From positions 1 through 9,773 of the forward strand of contig JAZPZL010000212.1 of the NCBI GenBank assembly GCA_045544655.1: a DNA stretch of 9,773 bases, in the 5' to 3' direction. A program made the translations under genes and the position numbers. Below the pieces are notes generated by a model. The model ran no database searches. It had not been told where the DNA came from and saw nothing but the letters and a program-made list of their open reading frames with translations. How positions within the stretch are numbered: position 1 is the first letter of the stretch; each line of letters opens with the position of its first letter. This stretch comes from RGIG5579 sp045544655. GTDB taxonomy: Bacteria > Bacillota > Clostridia > Oscillospirales > SIG627. Positions 1-5,908 of the stretch are shown here, piece after piece.

Positions 1-2437
1 GACGCTCAAACGCAACCTTCTTACCCAAAATATCCCAACGCTTAAAATTCAACTCCGCAGAAGGAGAATTCAGGGCGTACTGCCGCTCGATCTCTTCCAT
101 TGCAGTATTCACCAAGGTGTCTCGCACCTCCAGCCAACGCGCCTTGAAACGCGCCCGGAATTCGGGATCCTCCAAGAGATGGGTGGACCAGGTCTCACCG
201 ACGTAATCGTCGTCCGGCTCGGAGCTGACCCAGGTATCGTCACCGGGATTGTCCTTGGAAAAATTACCGAAGGCAAGATCAAAATCCCACATAGGACCCA
301 TCACCAGTTTTCCTCCCGGATCCTTGGTAAAATAGGTACTGCGACGCCAGGTACAGTCCGTATTACATGAAAGCTCGATCATGATCAGCCAATCAATCAC
401 GGAATCCACGTCAATATATTCTTCGTAGCCTTCGCCTTTTTTGATGGCTTCATCCGTACGGAGCATATATTGATGGATGTACTCGAACTGCTCAGAGGTA
501 AGCTGATTGTAGTCGGGCATTTTGATCAGAACGAAATTCACGAGTCCTGCGTGGAAATAATTCATTCCTTTCACGTCGACTCCCGCTACAACGCCTCCCG
601 CTTCCAGAAAATAGCCGCAGTCGGTATGACTCATATCGTAATCCACCTCTACCCTGCCTTTCCCCGCTTCCAGATGCTCACCGAGGGTATAAACGCCCAA
701 GTATTCTCCGTTGAGGAAGACGTCTACGCAAACCTGGGTAGGACAGTATTCAAAGGAAAGTTTGGATGCCATCACCTGCGCCAGGCGATTTCGCATCAGA
801 GACTTATCCGCATAATTGGAAAAGAGCGCCCATTCCTCTGCAGCGGGCAATCCTAAAATGGAGGTAGGCTCGTCAAAGTGGATCTTATACGGCTTTTTCT
901 CCCATTTCCAGGTAGAATTCCCCCGCCCTCGGATGCGGATATGAGTCTCGGCAAGAGAGCTGTACTCCGTTGAGCCTCCATCGAATGAAAAGGTGGCGGA
1001 TTGATACTGTGTCTTTGAGGTGATCTCCCCGCCGTCCTCCGTTTCCAGATGTACAACGGGAATCCGATTGGGTTCTCGTTCCGCCGAAACGGCAAAACGC
1101 CGTTCTTTTCCGTCAGAATCCCTTGTAACGACGATTCCATCCGAGATAGATCCTTCCAAGGTTGCAGTGCCACCTTCGCAGGAAAGGGCAAAATTTGCCC
1201 CGTCAAGGGCACTCTCGCTCACAAGATACGGAAGAGTTGCGGTCAAGAGATTCCCTTTTGCTTCAAATACCGTTTCATCGGGTAGATTTTCAACACCTTC
1301 ACCGTAGAGGATCAGCTTCGGAATTGCCTTGCCTTCCCCGCCAAGGGGCATTGCTTCTCCGTTATAGGCCTTGACGTTGCTTCCCTTGGCAACGGTCGAA
1401 AGGGCGGGAACGGTTCCTTCCCCCGACCAAAGAAGGGTGGAACGGGGAGCATCAAAGTTCAGAGAAATTCCGTCAATTCCCGTACCAATGGCGGTGTTTA
1501 CCTGATAAACGCCTTCATTCTTCGAGGAGAAGGTCAAGGTATGACCATTGAAAACGATAGGTGCGGAAATATCCAGCTTTGCGAGGGCGGAGAATGAAAG
1601 GGAATCCGAGAGAGAGATTTCTTTTTTGATATGAATCTGACCTCCATCCAGCAATCTGGGCAGTTGATCCTCGGAGGCAAGACGGGAAAGCTGTTCATAG
1701 CCGGATACGGGGTATTCCAAGGGGGAAAGCCGTGTTATATTGGCTCTTTTTGCTTTTACGTAGTAATTCAGCTCGTCTTTGCCGGCAAGGTGATGAAAGC
1801 GCTTCCAATACACGTTGCATTCAGGCGCAAAGGTATATAAAGTCCCTTCAAATGCTTGATCCGGCAAAAGAACGATCTGCTCTTTGCTATTGCTTTCCAC
1901 GGAAAATTCTGAAAAGGAGAATTTGCCAAACAAGCGAAAAGCTCCCTCCAGATGCTGATCTGAAAGATCCACGGAGGAAAGGAAAACCAGGTCTCCCCCA
2001 TCCTTCATCAACTTGACAACAGAATGAAAGCCTGCCAGATCAGACACGTACGCTACACTTTTCTTTTTTGCTTGAGCAAGGATAGAAAGCCCGGTTCCGT
2101 CGGAATCGATCTGAATTCCCAGCTCTGATTTTTCGGATATGGTGTAAACACCCTTTTCTATCCCGCTTTGATATACGCGGAATAGGACGGTTTCCTTTTC
2201 ACCGTTTTGCAAGAGTAAAAGATTCTTTCCCTTTGGCAGTGCTTGGGATCCTTTCGGGGAAAGGATCTGCTCCCCCGTATGATCCGAGGAGAGAGAAAAA
2301 ACGATGGGTTCCTGCTCAAATGCACCGTGATATGCTCCTCTACCCGAAAAATAAAGAGTAAGTCCTGTGGAGACTATGAAGCAAAGCACGGAGCAAGCGA
2401 AAAGGATCCAAAGCTTTTTTGGACGTTCAGGTTGCAT
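1..2437 (-). CDS. CotH kinase family protein, membrane-anchored (3' end outside window)
   Basis: I translated this frame by hand. It is open for 812 codons from ATG at 2437 to the window edge, so the C-terminus is missing. Residues about 9-31 form one hydrophobic segment after a basic start (RPKK), suggesting a signal anchor with the rest outside the cell. Residues about 35-480 are beta-rich and unrecognised. From about 499 the CotH pattern appears: IRIRGRGNSTW (500-510), a KKPYKIHF strand, LNGEYLGVYTLGE (575-587), NTDCTWRRSTYF (from 692) and GPMWDFDLAFG (714-724). Family members include the spore-coat kinase CotH; D694 and W717/D718 probably match its metal-binding and catalytic Asp and its conserved Trp, though I cannot align them. 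AGGA lies 6 bases before the ATG, and the start is 2 bases after the upstream small gene's stop, so the two are probably coupled. Spore-coat function is not implied, because many large clostridial and cellulosome-associated proteins carry this domain. No dockerin is visible, but the end is missing. Confidence 0.9.
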   Translation of the reverse strand, partial: MQPERPKKLWILFACSVLCFIVSTGLTLYFSGRGAYHGAFEQEPIVFSLSSDHTGEQILSPKGSQALPKGKNLLLLQNGEKETVLFRVYQSGIEKGVYTISEKSELGIQIDSDGTGLSILAQAKKKSVAYVSDLAGFHSVVKLMKDGGDLVFLSSVDLSDQHLEGAFRLFGKFSFSEFSVESNSKEQIVLLPDQAFEGTLYTFAPECNVYWKRFHHLAGKDELNYYVKAKRANITRLSPLEYPVSGYEQLSRLASEDQLPRLLDGGQIHIKKEISLSDSLSFSALAKLDISAPIVFNGHTLTFSSKNEGVYQVNTAIGTGIDGISLNFDAPRSTLLWSGEGTVPALSTVAKGSNVKAYNGEAMPLGGEGKAIPKLILYGEGVENLPDETVFEAKGNLLTATLPYLVSESALDGANFALSCEGGTATLEGSISDGIVVTRDSDGKERRFAVSAEREPNRIPVVHLETEDGGEITSKTQYQSATFSFDGGSTEYSSLAETHIRIRGRGNSTWKWEKKPYKIHFDEPTSILGLPAAEEWALFSNYADKSLMRNRLAQVMASKLSFEYCPTQVCVDVFLNGEYLGVYTLGEHLEAGKGRVEVDYDMSHTDCGYFLEAGGVVAGVDVKGMNYFHAGLVNFVLIKMPDYNQLTSEQFEYIHQYMLRTDEAIKKGEGYEEYIDVDSVIDWLIMIELSCNTDCTWRRSTYFTKDPGGKLVMGPMWDFDLAFGNFSKDNPGDDTWVSSEPDDDYVGETWSTHLLEDPEFRARFKARWLEVRDTLVNTAMEEIERQYALNSPSAELNFKRWDILGKKVAFER

Positions 2438-2439
2438 AA

Positions 2440-2451
2440 TCAATCCTTTTT
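2440..2451 (-). promoter_or_regulatory. Ribosome-binding site of CotH-like gene, inside the small gene's end
   Basis: The minus strand reads AAAAAGGATTGA, which encodes the last codons K-K-D-stop of the 59-residue protein. It places AGGA 6 bases before the CotH-like ATG at 2437. Because the ribosome-binding site is translated as coding sequence, ribosomes finishing the small gene would stop almost on the next start, the usual layout for translational coupling. The same 12 bases occur before the small gene. Confidence 0.7.
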
Positions 2452-2619
2452 CAATACCAGAATCTCTTCGTTGATAAGAGCACCGCCCTCTTTACACTCG
2501 CGGACGATGGCGCGGGTCGCATTCTCTTTTTCACAGGGAAACATTTCATCGGTAAAATAATAGATTTCCCGATAATCCCCACCCAAAGGCGTTTTGCCTT
2601 GAATTACTTCAAATACCAT
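2440..2619 (-). CDS. Unrecognised 59-residue protein, coupled to CotH-like gene
   Basis: The frame starts MVFEVIQGKTPLGGDYREIY and ends EEILVLKKD, 59 residues with a TGA stop. I do not recognise a family. It has no signal peptide or membrane segment, is acidic overall with a basic tail, and has two cysteines (C29, C42). Support for a real gene comes from context. An extended -10 promoter lies about 20 bases upstream, AGGA sits 7 bases before the ATG, and the terminator of the upstream gene lies just before that promoter. The stop is 2 bases from the next start, so the gene fits exactly into the promoter-to-CotH interval. It is probably a small cytosolic protein co-expressed with the CotH-like protein. 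Its role is unknown; it could also act mainly as a leader that delivers ribosomes to the CotH start. Confidence 0.75.
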   Translation of the reverse strand: MVFEVIQGKTPLGGDYREIYYFTDEMFPCEKENATRAIVRECKEGGALINEEILVLKKD

Positions 2620-2622
2620 AGT

Positions 2623-2634
2623 TCAATCCTTTTT
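2623..2634 (-). promoter_or_regulatory. Ribosome-binding site of the 59-residue gene
   Basis: The minus strand reads AAAAAGGATTGA, with AGGA 7 bases before the ATG at 2619. It is identical over 12 bases to the site before the CotH-like gene. Confidence 0.65.
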
Positions 2635-2640
2635 TCTTTT

Positions 2641-2649
2641 ATTCTAGCA
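2641..2649 (-). promoter_or_regulatory. Extended -10 promoter for small gene and CotH-like gene
   Basis: The minus strand reads TGCTAGAAT: a TG dinucleotide one base before a -10 hexamer that matches TATAAT at five of six positions. There is no good -35; the 17-base position upstream falls in the T-rich tail of the rpe terminator. A start about 7 bases downstream would give a leader of about 14 bases. It is the only promoter-like site between the rpe terminator and the small gene. It may be weak. Confidence 0.5.
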
Positions 2650-2659
2650 CAGAAATGCA

Positions 2660-2691
2660 AAAAAGAAAAGTCCCGAAGGACTTTTCTTTTT
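2660..2691 (-). terminator. Intrinsic terminator of rpe, UUCG tetraloop
   Basis: A perfect 14-bp stem closes on a TTCG loop in the minus sense (CGAA at 2674-2677 on plus). The loop-closing pair is C-G, giving the very stable C(UUCG)G tetraloop. The distal arm is T-rich (CTTTTCTTTTTT) and serves as the U-tract. It begins 2 bases after the rpe stop. Its A-rich proximal arm means it could also act on plus-strand transcripts. Confidence 0.85.
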
Positions 2692-2693
2692 CT

Positions 2694-3338
2694 TTACTTC
2701 AAAAATTCACGAACGGTTGCGGCAACGTCGTCTGCACCGAATACGGCAGAGCCTGCTACCAAAACGTTTGCACCGCGTTCCTTGACGATGGAGGCGTTCT
2801 GCAAATTGATACCGCCGTCAACCTCAAGATCCATCTCCTTGCCGAGGGACTTGATGGCGGCGTTGAGCTTCTCCAGATTGGGCATAGCCTCATGCATAAA
2901 TTTCTGACCGCCGAAGCCGGGCTGAACGGTCATAACCAAAGCAAGCTCCAGATCGGGCAGGAAGGGTACCATCAGATTTGCATCGGTATAAGGCTTTACG
3001 GACATACCTGCGCGGATTCCGTAGGAATGGATCTTATCGATCACTTCCTTGTGATTGTCACAGGCTTCATAATGGAAGGTGATGATATCGGCACCTGCTT
3101 TTGCAAAATCGTCGATGTAGCGAATGGGATCCTGGATCATCAAATGAACGTCAAACACGATATCGCAAACCTTTCTCATAGAAGAGATCATACCCGGTCC
3201 AAGAGAAATATTGGGTACGAACATACCGTCCATAACGTCAAGATGCAGATACTCTGCGCCGTTGTCATATACTTTTTTGATTTCCTCTCCAAGGCAAGTA
3301 AAATCTGCCGCAAGGACAGAGGGAGCAAGCTTAATCAT
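2694..3338 (-). CDS. rpe: Ribulose-phosphate 3-epimerase
   Basis: The product interconverts D-ribulose 5-phosphate and D-xylulose 5-phosphate in the non-oxidative pentose phosphate pathway, in the cytosol. The 214-residue length is normal for this TIM-barrel enzyme. Visible signatures are the start MIKLAPSVLAADF, HLDVMDGMFVPN (metal ligands H32 and D34), VHLM (H65), the phosphate-binding loop QPGFGGQKF (139-147) and EVDGGIN with metal/acid-base D174. All expected catalytic residues are present. An in-frame ATG seven codons upstream (3359) exists, but the AGGAG at 3347-3351 lies inside that extension and 8 bases before the ATG at 3338, and family proteins begin at this second Met. The gene has its own promoter and terminator and is not in an operon with other pentose-pathway genes here. 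Confidence 0.97.
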   Translation of the reverse strand: MIKLAPSVLAADFTCLGEEIKKVYDNGAEYLHLDVMDGMFVPNISLGPGMISSMRKVCDIVFDVHLMIQDPIRYIDDFAKAGADIITFHYEACDNHKEVIDKIHSYGIRAGMSVKPYTDANLMVPFLPDLELALVMTVQPGFGGQKFMHEAMPNLEKLNAAIKSLGKEMDLEVDGGINLQNASIVKERGANVLVAGSAVFGADDVAATVREFLK

Positions 3339-3346
3339 ATCAAAAA

Positions 3347-3351
3347 CTCCT
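3347..3351 (-). promoter_or_regulatory. Ribosome-binding site that fixes the rpe start
   Basis: AGGAG on the minus strand, 8 bases before the ATG at 3338. The upstream ATG at 3359 has only a weak A-rich sequence before it, so the shorter protein is preferred. Confidence 0.75.
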
Positions 3352-3379
3352 ATTTTCATTCTTTGCTGTTTTACTCGGT

Positions 3380-3390
3380 GGGTGACACCC
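3380..3390 (-). repeat. Short palindrome at the predicted rpe transcription start
   Basis: GGGTGACACCC is a perfect 5-bp inverted repeat around one central base. Its upstream edge lies 5 bases after the rpe -10 box, so it should cover the +1 position. It could be an operator or a hairpin at the transcript's 5' end; nothing in the sequence identifies a regulator. Confidence 0.4.
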
Positions 3391-3395
3391 CTAGA

Positions 3396-3424
3396 ATTAT
3401 ATCATAAAATAATATCGGGTGCAA
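3396..3424 (-). promoter_or_regulatory. rpe promoter (extended -10)
   Basis: The minus strand has a perfect TATAAT (3396-3401) preceded by TG plus one base, an ideal extended -10. A weak -35, TTGCAC (3419-3424), stands 17 bases upstream. The expected start is near 3389, giving a leader of about 50 bases before the rpe ATG. Confidence 0.75.
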
Positions 3425-3469
3425 TAGTTTTTTTCAACCTGCACCCTCCTTTTTCAAATTCTGTCGCAA

Positions 3470-3520
3470 TGAAACGAACCGAATATAAAAACAAAGGACT
3501 CTCCCCTCCTTTTCGTTTCA
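3470..3520. repeat. Nested inverted repeat between EF-G-like gene and rpe
   Basis: An outer 9-bp arm pair (TGAAACGAA at 3470-3478, TTCGTTTCA at 3512-3520) encloses an inner pair (AAAGGA at 3493-3498, TCCTTT at 3507-3512), sharing one base. No T-tract follows in either direction, so it is not a terminator. It lies just downstream of the EF-G-like terminator. The function is unknown, and the pairing may be partly chance. Confidence 0.35.
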
Positions 3521-3531
3521 AAACGGCGTGA

Positions 3532-3562
3532 AAAAAGAGTGCAGAACCTCTGCACTCTTTTT
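3532..3562 (-). terminator. Intrinsic terminator of the EF-G-like gene
   Basis: A perfect 14-bp stem (AAAAAGAGTGCAGA and its complement) encloses a 3-base loop, and the distal arm ends in a run of six T on the minus strand. It begins 6 bases after the EF-G-like stop codon. The A-rich proximal arm makes it potentially bidirectional. Confidence 0.85.
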
Positions 3563-3568
3563 GCTTAT

Positions 3569-5626
3569 TTACTCAGCTTTTGCGGCGGCGATCACCTTTT
3601 CGGCAACGACCGCAGGAGTTTCTTCGTAATGATCGAAGAAGAAGGTAAAGGATGCTCTGCCCTGAGAAATTGCACGGAGGGCGTGTACGTAGTCGTTCAT
3701 TTCAGCTTCGGGAACCTCAGCCTCGATAATGCTCCAGCCACGCTTCTTTTCATCCTGCTCCATACCCATAATTCTGCCGCGACGCTTATTCAGATCACCG
3801 ATTACGTCACCCATCTGAGAATCGGGGGTAAATACCTTCAGCTTACCAACCGGCTCAAGGAGAACGGGTGCGCACTGAGGAAGACCTTCGCGGAATGCAA
3901 TACCGGCGGCAGTCTTAAATGCCATTTCGGAGGAGTCAACGTCGTGATAAGAGCCGTCGTAAAGGTTCGCGGCAAGACCTACTACGGGATAACCTGCCAA
4001 AACACCCTTAGACATACATTCCAAAAGCCCCTTTTCTACTGCGGGATGGAAGTTCTTGGGAACGGAACCGCCGAAAATGGACTCGGTAAAGGTAAGACCC
4101 TCGCCTTCTCCGGGAGAGAATTCGATCTTAACGTGACCGTACTGTCCATGACCGCCGGACTGCTTCTTATGCTTACCTTCAACCTTGCAAGCCTTACGGA
4201 TGGTTTCTCTGTATGCGATCTTCTTTTCACCGAGAACCACTTCTACACCGTAACGGGCTTTCATCTTTGCAAGGGTAATATCAAGGTGCGTACCACCCAG
4301 ACCTGAAAGAAGCATCTGACCGGTTTCCCGATTTACTTCATAATTGAGAGTCATATCCTCTTCCAGAAGTTTGGACACTGCAGAAGAGATCTTATCCTCG
4401 TCGCCCTTTGCCTTGGGAGACAGAGCCTTTACGTAGAAAGGCAGAGGATATTCGCAGGGAGCATAAGATACGTCACCGGTCCAGCTCAGGGTATCACCGG
4501 TAGCGGCGGAGGAAAGCTTGGATACCATACCGATATCACCGCAAAGAAGCTCGGTCACTTCCGTCTGGGTCTTGCCCTTGACGGAGTAGATCTTACCAAG
4601 CTTTTCGGAATCACCGGTACGGGAATTCCTCAAGGTAAGATCCCCCTTTACGGTACCGTTCATAACCTTGAAGAAGCTCATCTTTCCTACGAAGGGATCA
4701 GCAATGGTCTTATAAATGAGAATTGCGGGAGCGCCGTCGGGATTGATCTCAATATCGTCTCCGTTTGTACTGAGCTCAGCGCCCTTTGCACTATGGCGGG
4801 GGAAGGACTGAGCAATGAAGTTGAGAAGGGTCCAAACGCCCCAAAGCTTGGTTGCACAGCCGGAGAAGCAAGGAACGATGTCACCGTGGATGATACCTTC
4901 GTGTACGGCGTTGTAGATCTCCATATGGGTGATCTCTTCACCGCCGAAATACTTATTCATCAGATCCTCGTTGGTTCCTGCAACGGCTTCCAGAAGCATT
5001 TCGCGGAATTCTTCAACTGCGTCCATATTTTCCTCGGGAATAGGAAGAACGGAGTGAGTTCCTTTATCGTCGAAGCTATGTGCCTCCATCTGGATCAAGT
5101 CGATCGCGCCTTTTACCTGTCCGTCGGAAACCATAGGAATGGTAATGGGACAAATGGAACGACCGAACATTTCGTGAAGACCGTTAAGGATCTTAGCGAA
5201 ACGCGCTTCATTGTCGTCAAACTTATTGATAAAGATCGCCTTGGGAAGACCTGCCTCCCCTGCCTTATCCCAAGCAAGCTCGGTACCAACCTCGATACCT
5301 GCCTTTGCATCCACAACGATAATGGCACTGTCAGCAACGCGTACCGCCTGGGAAACCTCACCGGTAAAGCCCGGATAGCCGGGAGTGTCGATCACGTTGA
5401 TCTTGGTATCTTTCCAGACCATAGGTGCCTGGGAGGATGCAATCGAGATCTTACGACGAATCGATTCGGGATCGAAGTCAAAAGAAGTATTTCCATCCGG
5501 AACCTTGCCAAGACGGTCAGAGCCACCTGCCAGGAAGAGCATTGCTTCTGCCAGAGAAGTCTTACCGGAGCCGGAGTGGCCCATCAGTACAAGGTTACGG
5601 ATTCGTTTCATATCAAAGCTAGCCAT
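3569..5626 (-). CDS. Elongation factor G-like translational GTPase (EF-G paralogue)
   Basis: This 685-residue protein has the EF-G layout: GTP-binding domain, EF-Tu-like domain II, then domains III, IV and V. The P-loop is GHSGSGKT (16-23), G3 is DTPGY (80-84) and G4 is NKFD (134-137). Domain IV carries KHKKQSGGHGQYGHV, and domain V contains PDSQMGDVIGDLNKRRGRI. The P-loop (GHSGSGKT rather than the usual AHIDAGKT form) and the KHKKQSGGHGQ motif place it in the EF-G-like subfamily, sometimes called EF-G2, not canonical fusA. The switch I stretch RRKISIASS replaces the EF-G consensus RGITI, with Lys for Gly and Ser61 for the Mg-coordinating Thr. An ATG 13 codons upstream (5665) exists, but AAAGGAGG lies 9 bases before the ATG at 5626. 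It is flanked by its own promoters and terminator, without rpsL, rpsG or tuf, which also argues against the main fusA. Whether it supports translocation, ribosome recycling or something else is not known. Confidence 0.93.
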   Translation of the reverse strand: MASFDMKRIRNLVLMGHSGSGKTSLAEAMLFLAGGSDRLGKVPDGNTSFDFDPESIRRKISIASSQAPMVWKDTKINVIDTPGYPGFTGEVSQAVRVADSAIIVVDAKAGIEVGTELAWDKAGEAGLPKAIFINKFDDNEARFAKILNGLHEMFGRSICPITIPMVSDGQVKGAIDLIQMEAHSFDDKGTHSVLPIPEENMDAVEEFREMLLEAVAGTNEDLMNKYFGGEEITHMEIYNAVHEGIIHGDIVPCFSGCATKLWGVWTLLNFIAQSFPRHSAKGAELSTNGDDIEINPDGAPAILIYKTIADPFVGKMSFFKVMNGTVKGDLTLRNSRTGDSEKLGKIYSVKGKTQTEVTELLCGDIGMVSKLSSAATGDTLSWTGDVSYAPCEYPLPFYVKALSPKAKGDEDKISSAVSKLLEEDMTLNYEVNRETGQMLLSGLGGTHLDITLAKMKARYGVEVVLGEKKIAYRETIRKACKVEGKHKKQSGGHGQYGHVKIEFSPGEGEGLTFTESIFGGSVPKNFHPAVEKGLLECMSKGVLAGYPVVGLAANLYDGSYHDVDSSEMAFKTAAGIAFREGLPQCAPVLLEPVGKLKVFTPDSQMGDVIGDLNKRRGRIMGMEQDEKKRGWSIIEAEVPEAEMNDYVHALRAISQGRASFTFFFDHYEETPAVVAEKVIAAAKAE

Positions 5627-5635
5627 GGAATTTGT

Positions 5636-5643
5636 CCTCCTTT
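5636..5643 (-). promoter_or_regulatory. Ribosome-binding site that fixes the EF-G-like start
   Basis: AAAGGAGG on the minus strand, 9 bases before the ATG at 5626. It falls within the codons that would be added by the upstream ATG at 5665, so the shorter start is preferred. Confidence 0.8.
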
Positions 5644-5684
5644 GCCCCGACTGTTGCCGGAGCATAATATTTATTAATAATTAT

Positions 5685-5713
5685 ATTATAAACCATTCAC
5701 ATTATAATTGCAA
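5685..5713 (-). promoter_or_regulatory. EF-G-like gene promoter, proximal
   Basis: TTGCAA (5708-5713), a 17-base spacer and a perfect TATAAT (5685-5690) on the minus strand, in a very AT-rich stretch. The expected start near 5678 leaves a leader of about 50 bases. Overlapping TATAAT-like words nearby make the exact -10 uncertain. Confidence 0.65.
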
Positions 5714-5742
5714 TGATAATTCGCGTTTGTTGGAATCGTCAA
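5713..5742 (-). promoter_or_regulatory. EF-G-like gene promoter, possible distal copy
   Basis: TTGACG (5737-5742, five of six to consensus), an 18-base spacer and TATCAT (5713-5718, five of six) on the minus strand. It would start transcription inside the proximal promoter, about 28 bases further upstream. It is less certain than the proximal one. Confidence 0.4.
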
Positions 5743-5791
5743 AGAAACAGAAATTTTTCCTCCGCTTTTATGCATCTTCCACAAAAGAAGG

Positions 5792-5839
5792 AAAAAGTGC
5801 CGAAAACCCAGATAAATCCTAGGCTTTTCAGCACTTTTT
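5792..5839 (-). terminator. Second (distal) terminator after the surface protein gene
   Basis: Arms at 5792-5806 and 5825-5839 pair over 15 positions with one G-T wobble (AAAAAGTGCTGAAAA on the minus strand). The loop is 18 bases, perhaps shortened by two inner C-G pairs. The distal arm ends in five T. It lies 15 bases beyond the first terminator and upstream of the EF-G-like promoters, so it acts as a backstop. It could also work in the plus sense, but no plus-strand gene is seen. Confidence 0.7.
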
Positions 5840-5854
5840 TCAATGATAAACGGA

Positions 5855-5882
5855 AAAAGCTCCGACCGAAGTCGGAGCTTTT
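5855..5882 (-). terminator. First terminator after the surface protein gene, UUCG tetraloop
   Basis: A perfect 12-bp stem (AAAAGCTCCGAC with its complement) closes on TTCG in the minus sense with a C-G closing pair, followed by a run of five T that begins within the distal arm. It stands 26 bases after the stop codon of the 777-residue protein. Confidence 0.9.
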
Positions 5883-5908
5883 CTATTTCAATTTTCAAAT
5901 CTCAACTC

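Noticed and set aside
470..1374. Several plus- and minus-strand frames of 70-128 codons at the left end
   Set aside because: All overlap the continuous CotH-like frame that reaches the window edge and carries clear family motifs.
2655..3407. A 250-codon plus-strand frame
   Set aside because: It is antisense to rpe, whose catalytic motifs are intact, and it begins inside the rpe terminator.
3421..3530. Riboswitch or T-box in the spacer upstream of rpe
   Set aside because: No conserved core of a known riboswitch is recognisable, and the rpe promoter lies downstream, so most of this spacer would not be in the rpe transcript.
3539..5677. Plus-strand frames of 255 and 294 codons
   Set aside because: Both are antisense to the well-supported EF-G-like gene and lack initiation signals or recognisable domains.
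5686..5898. A 70-codon minus-strand frame between the surface protein and EF-G-like genes
   Set aside because: It runs through both terminators and the EF-G-like promoters and has no ribosome-binding site.
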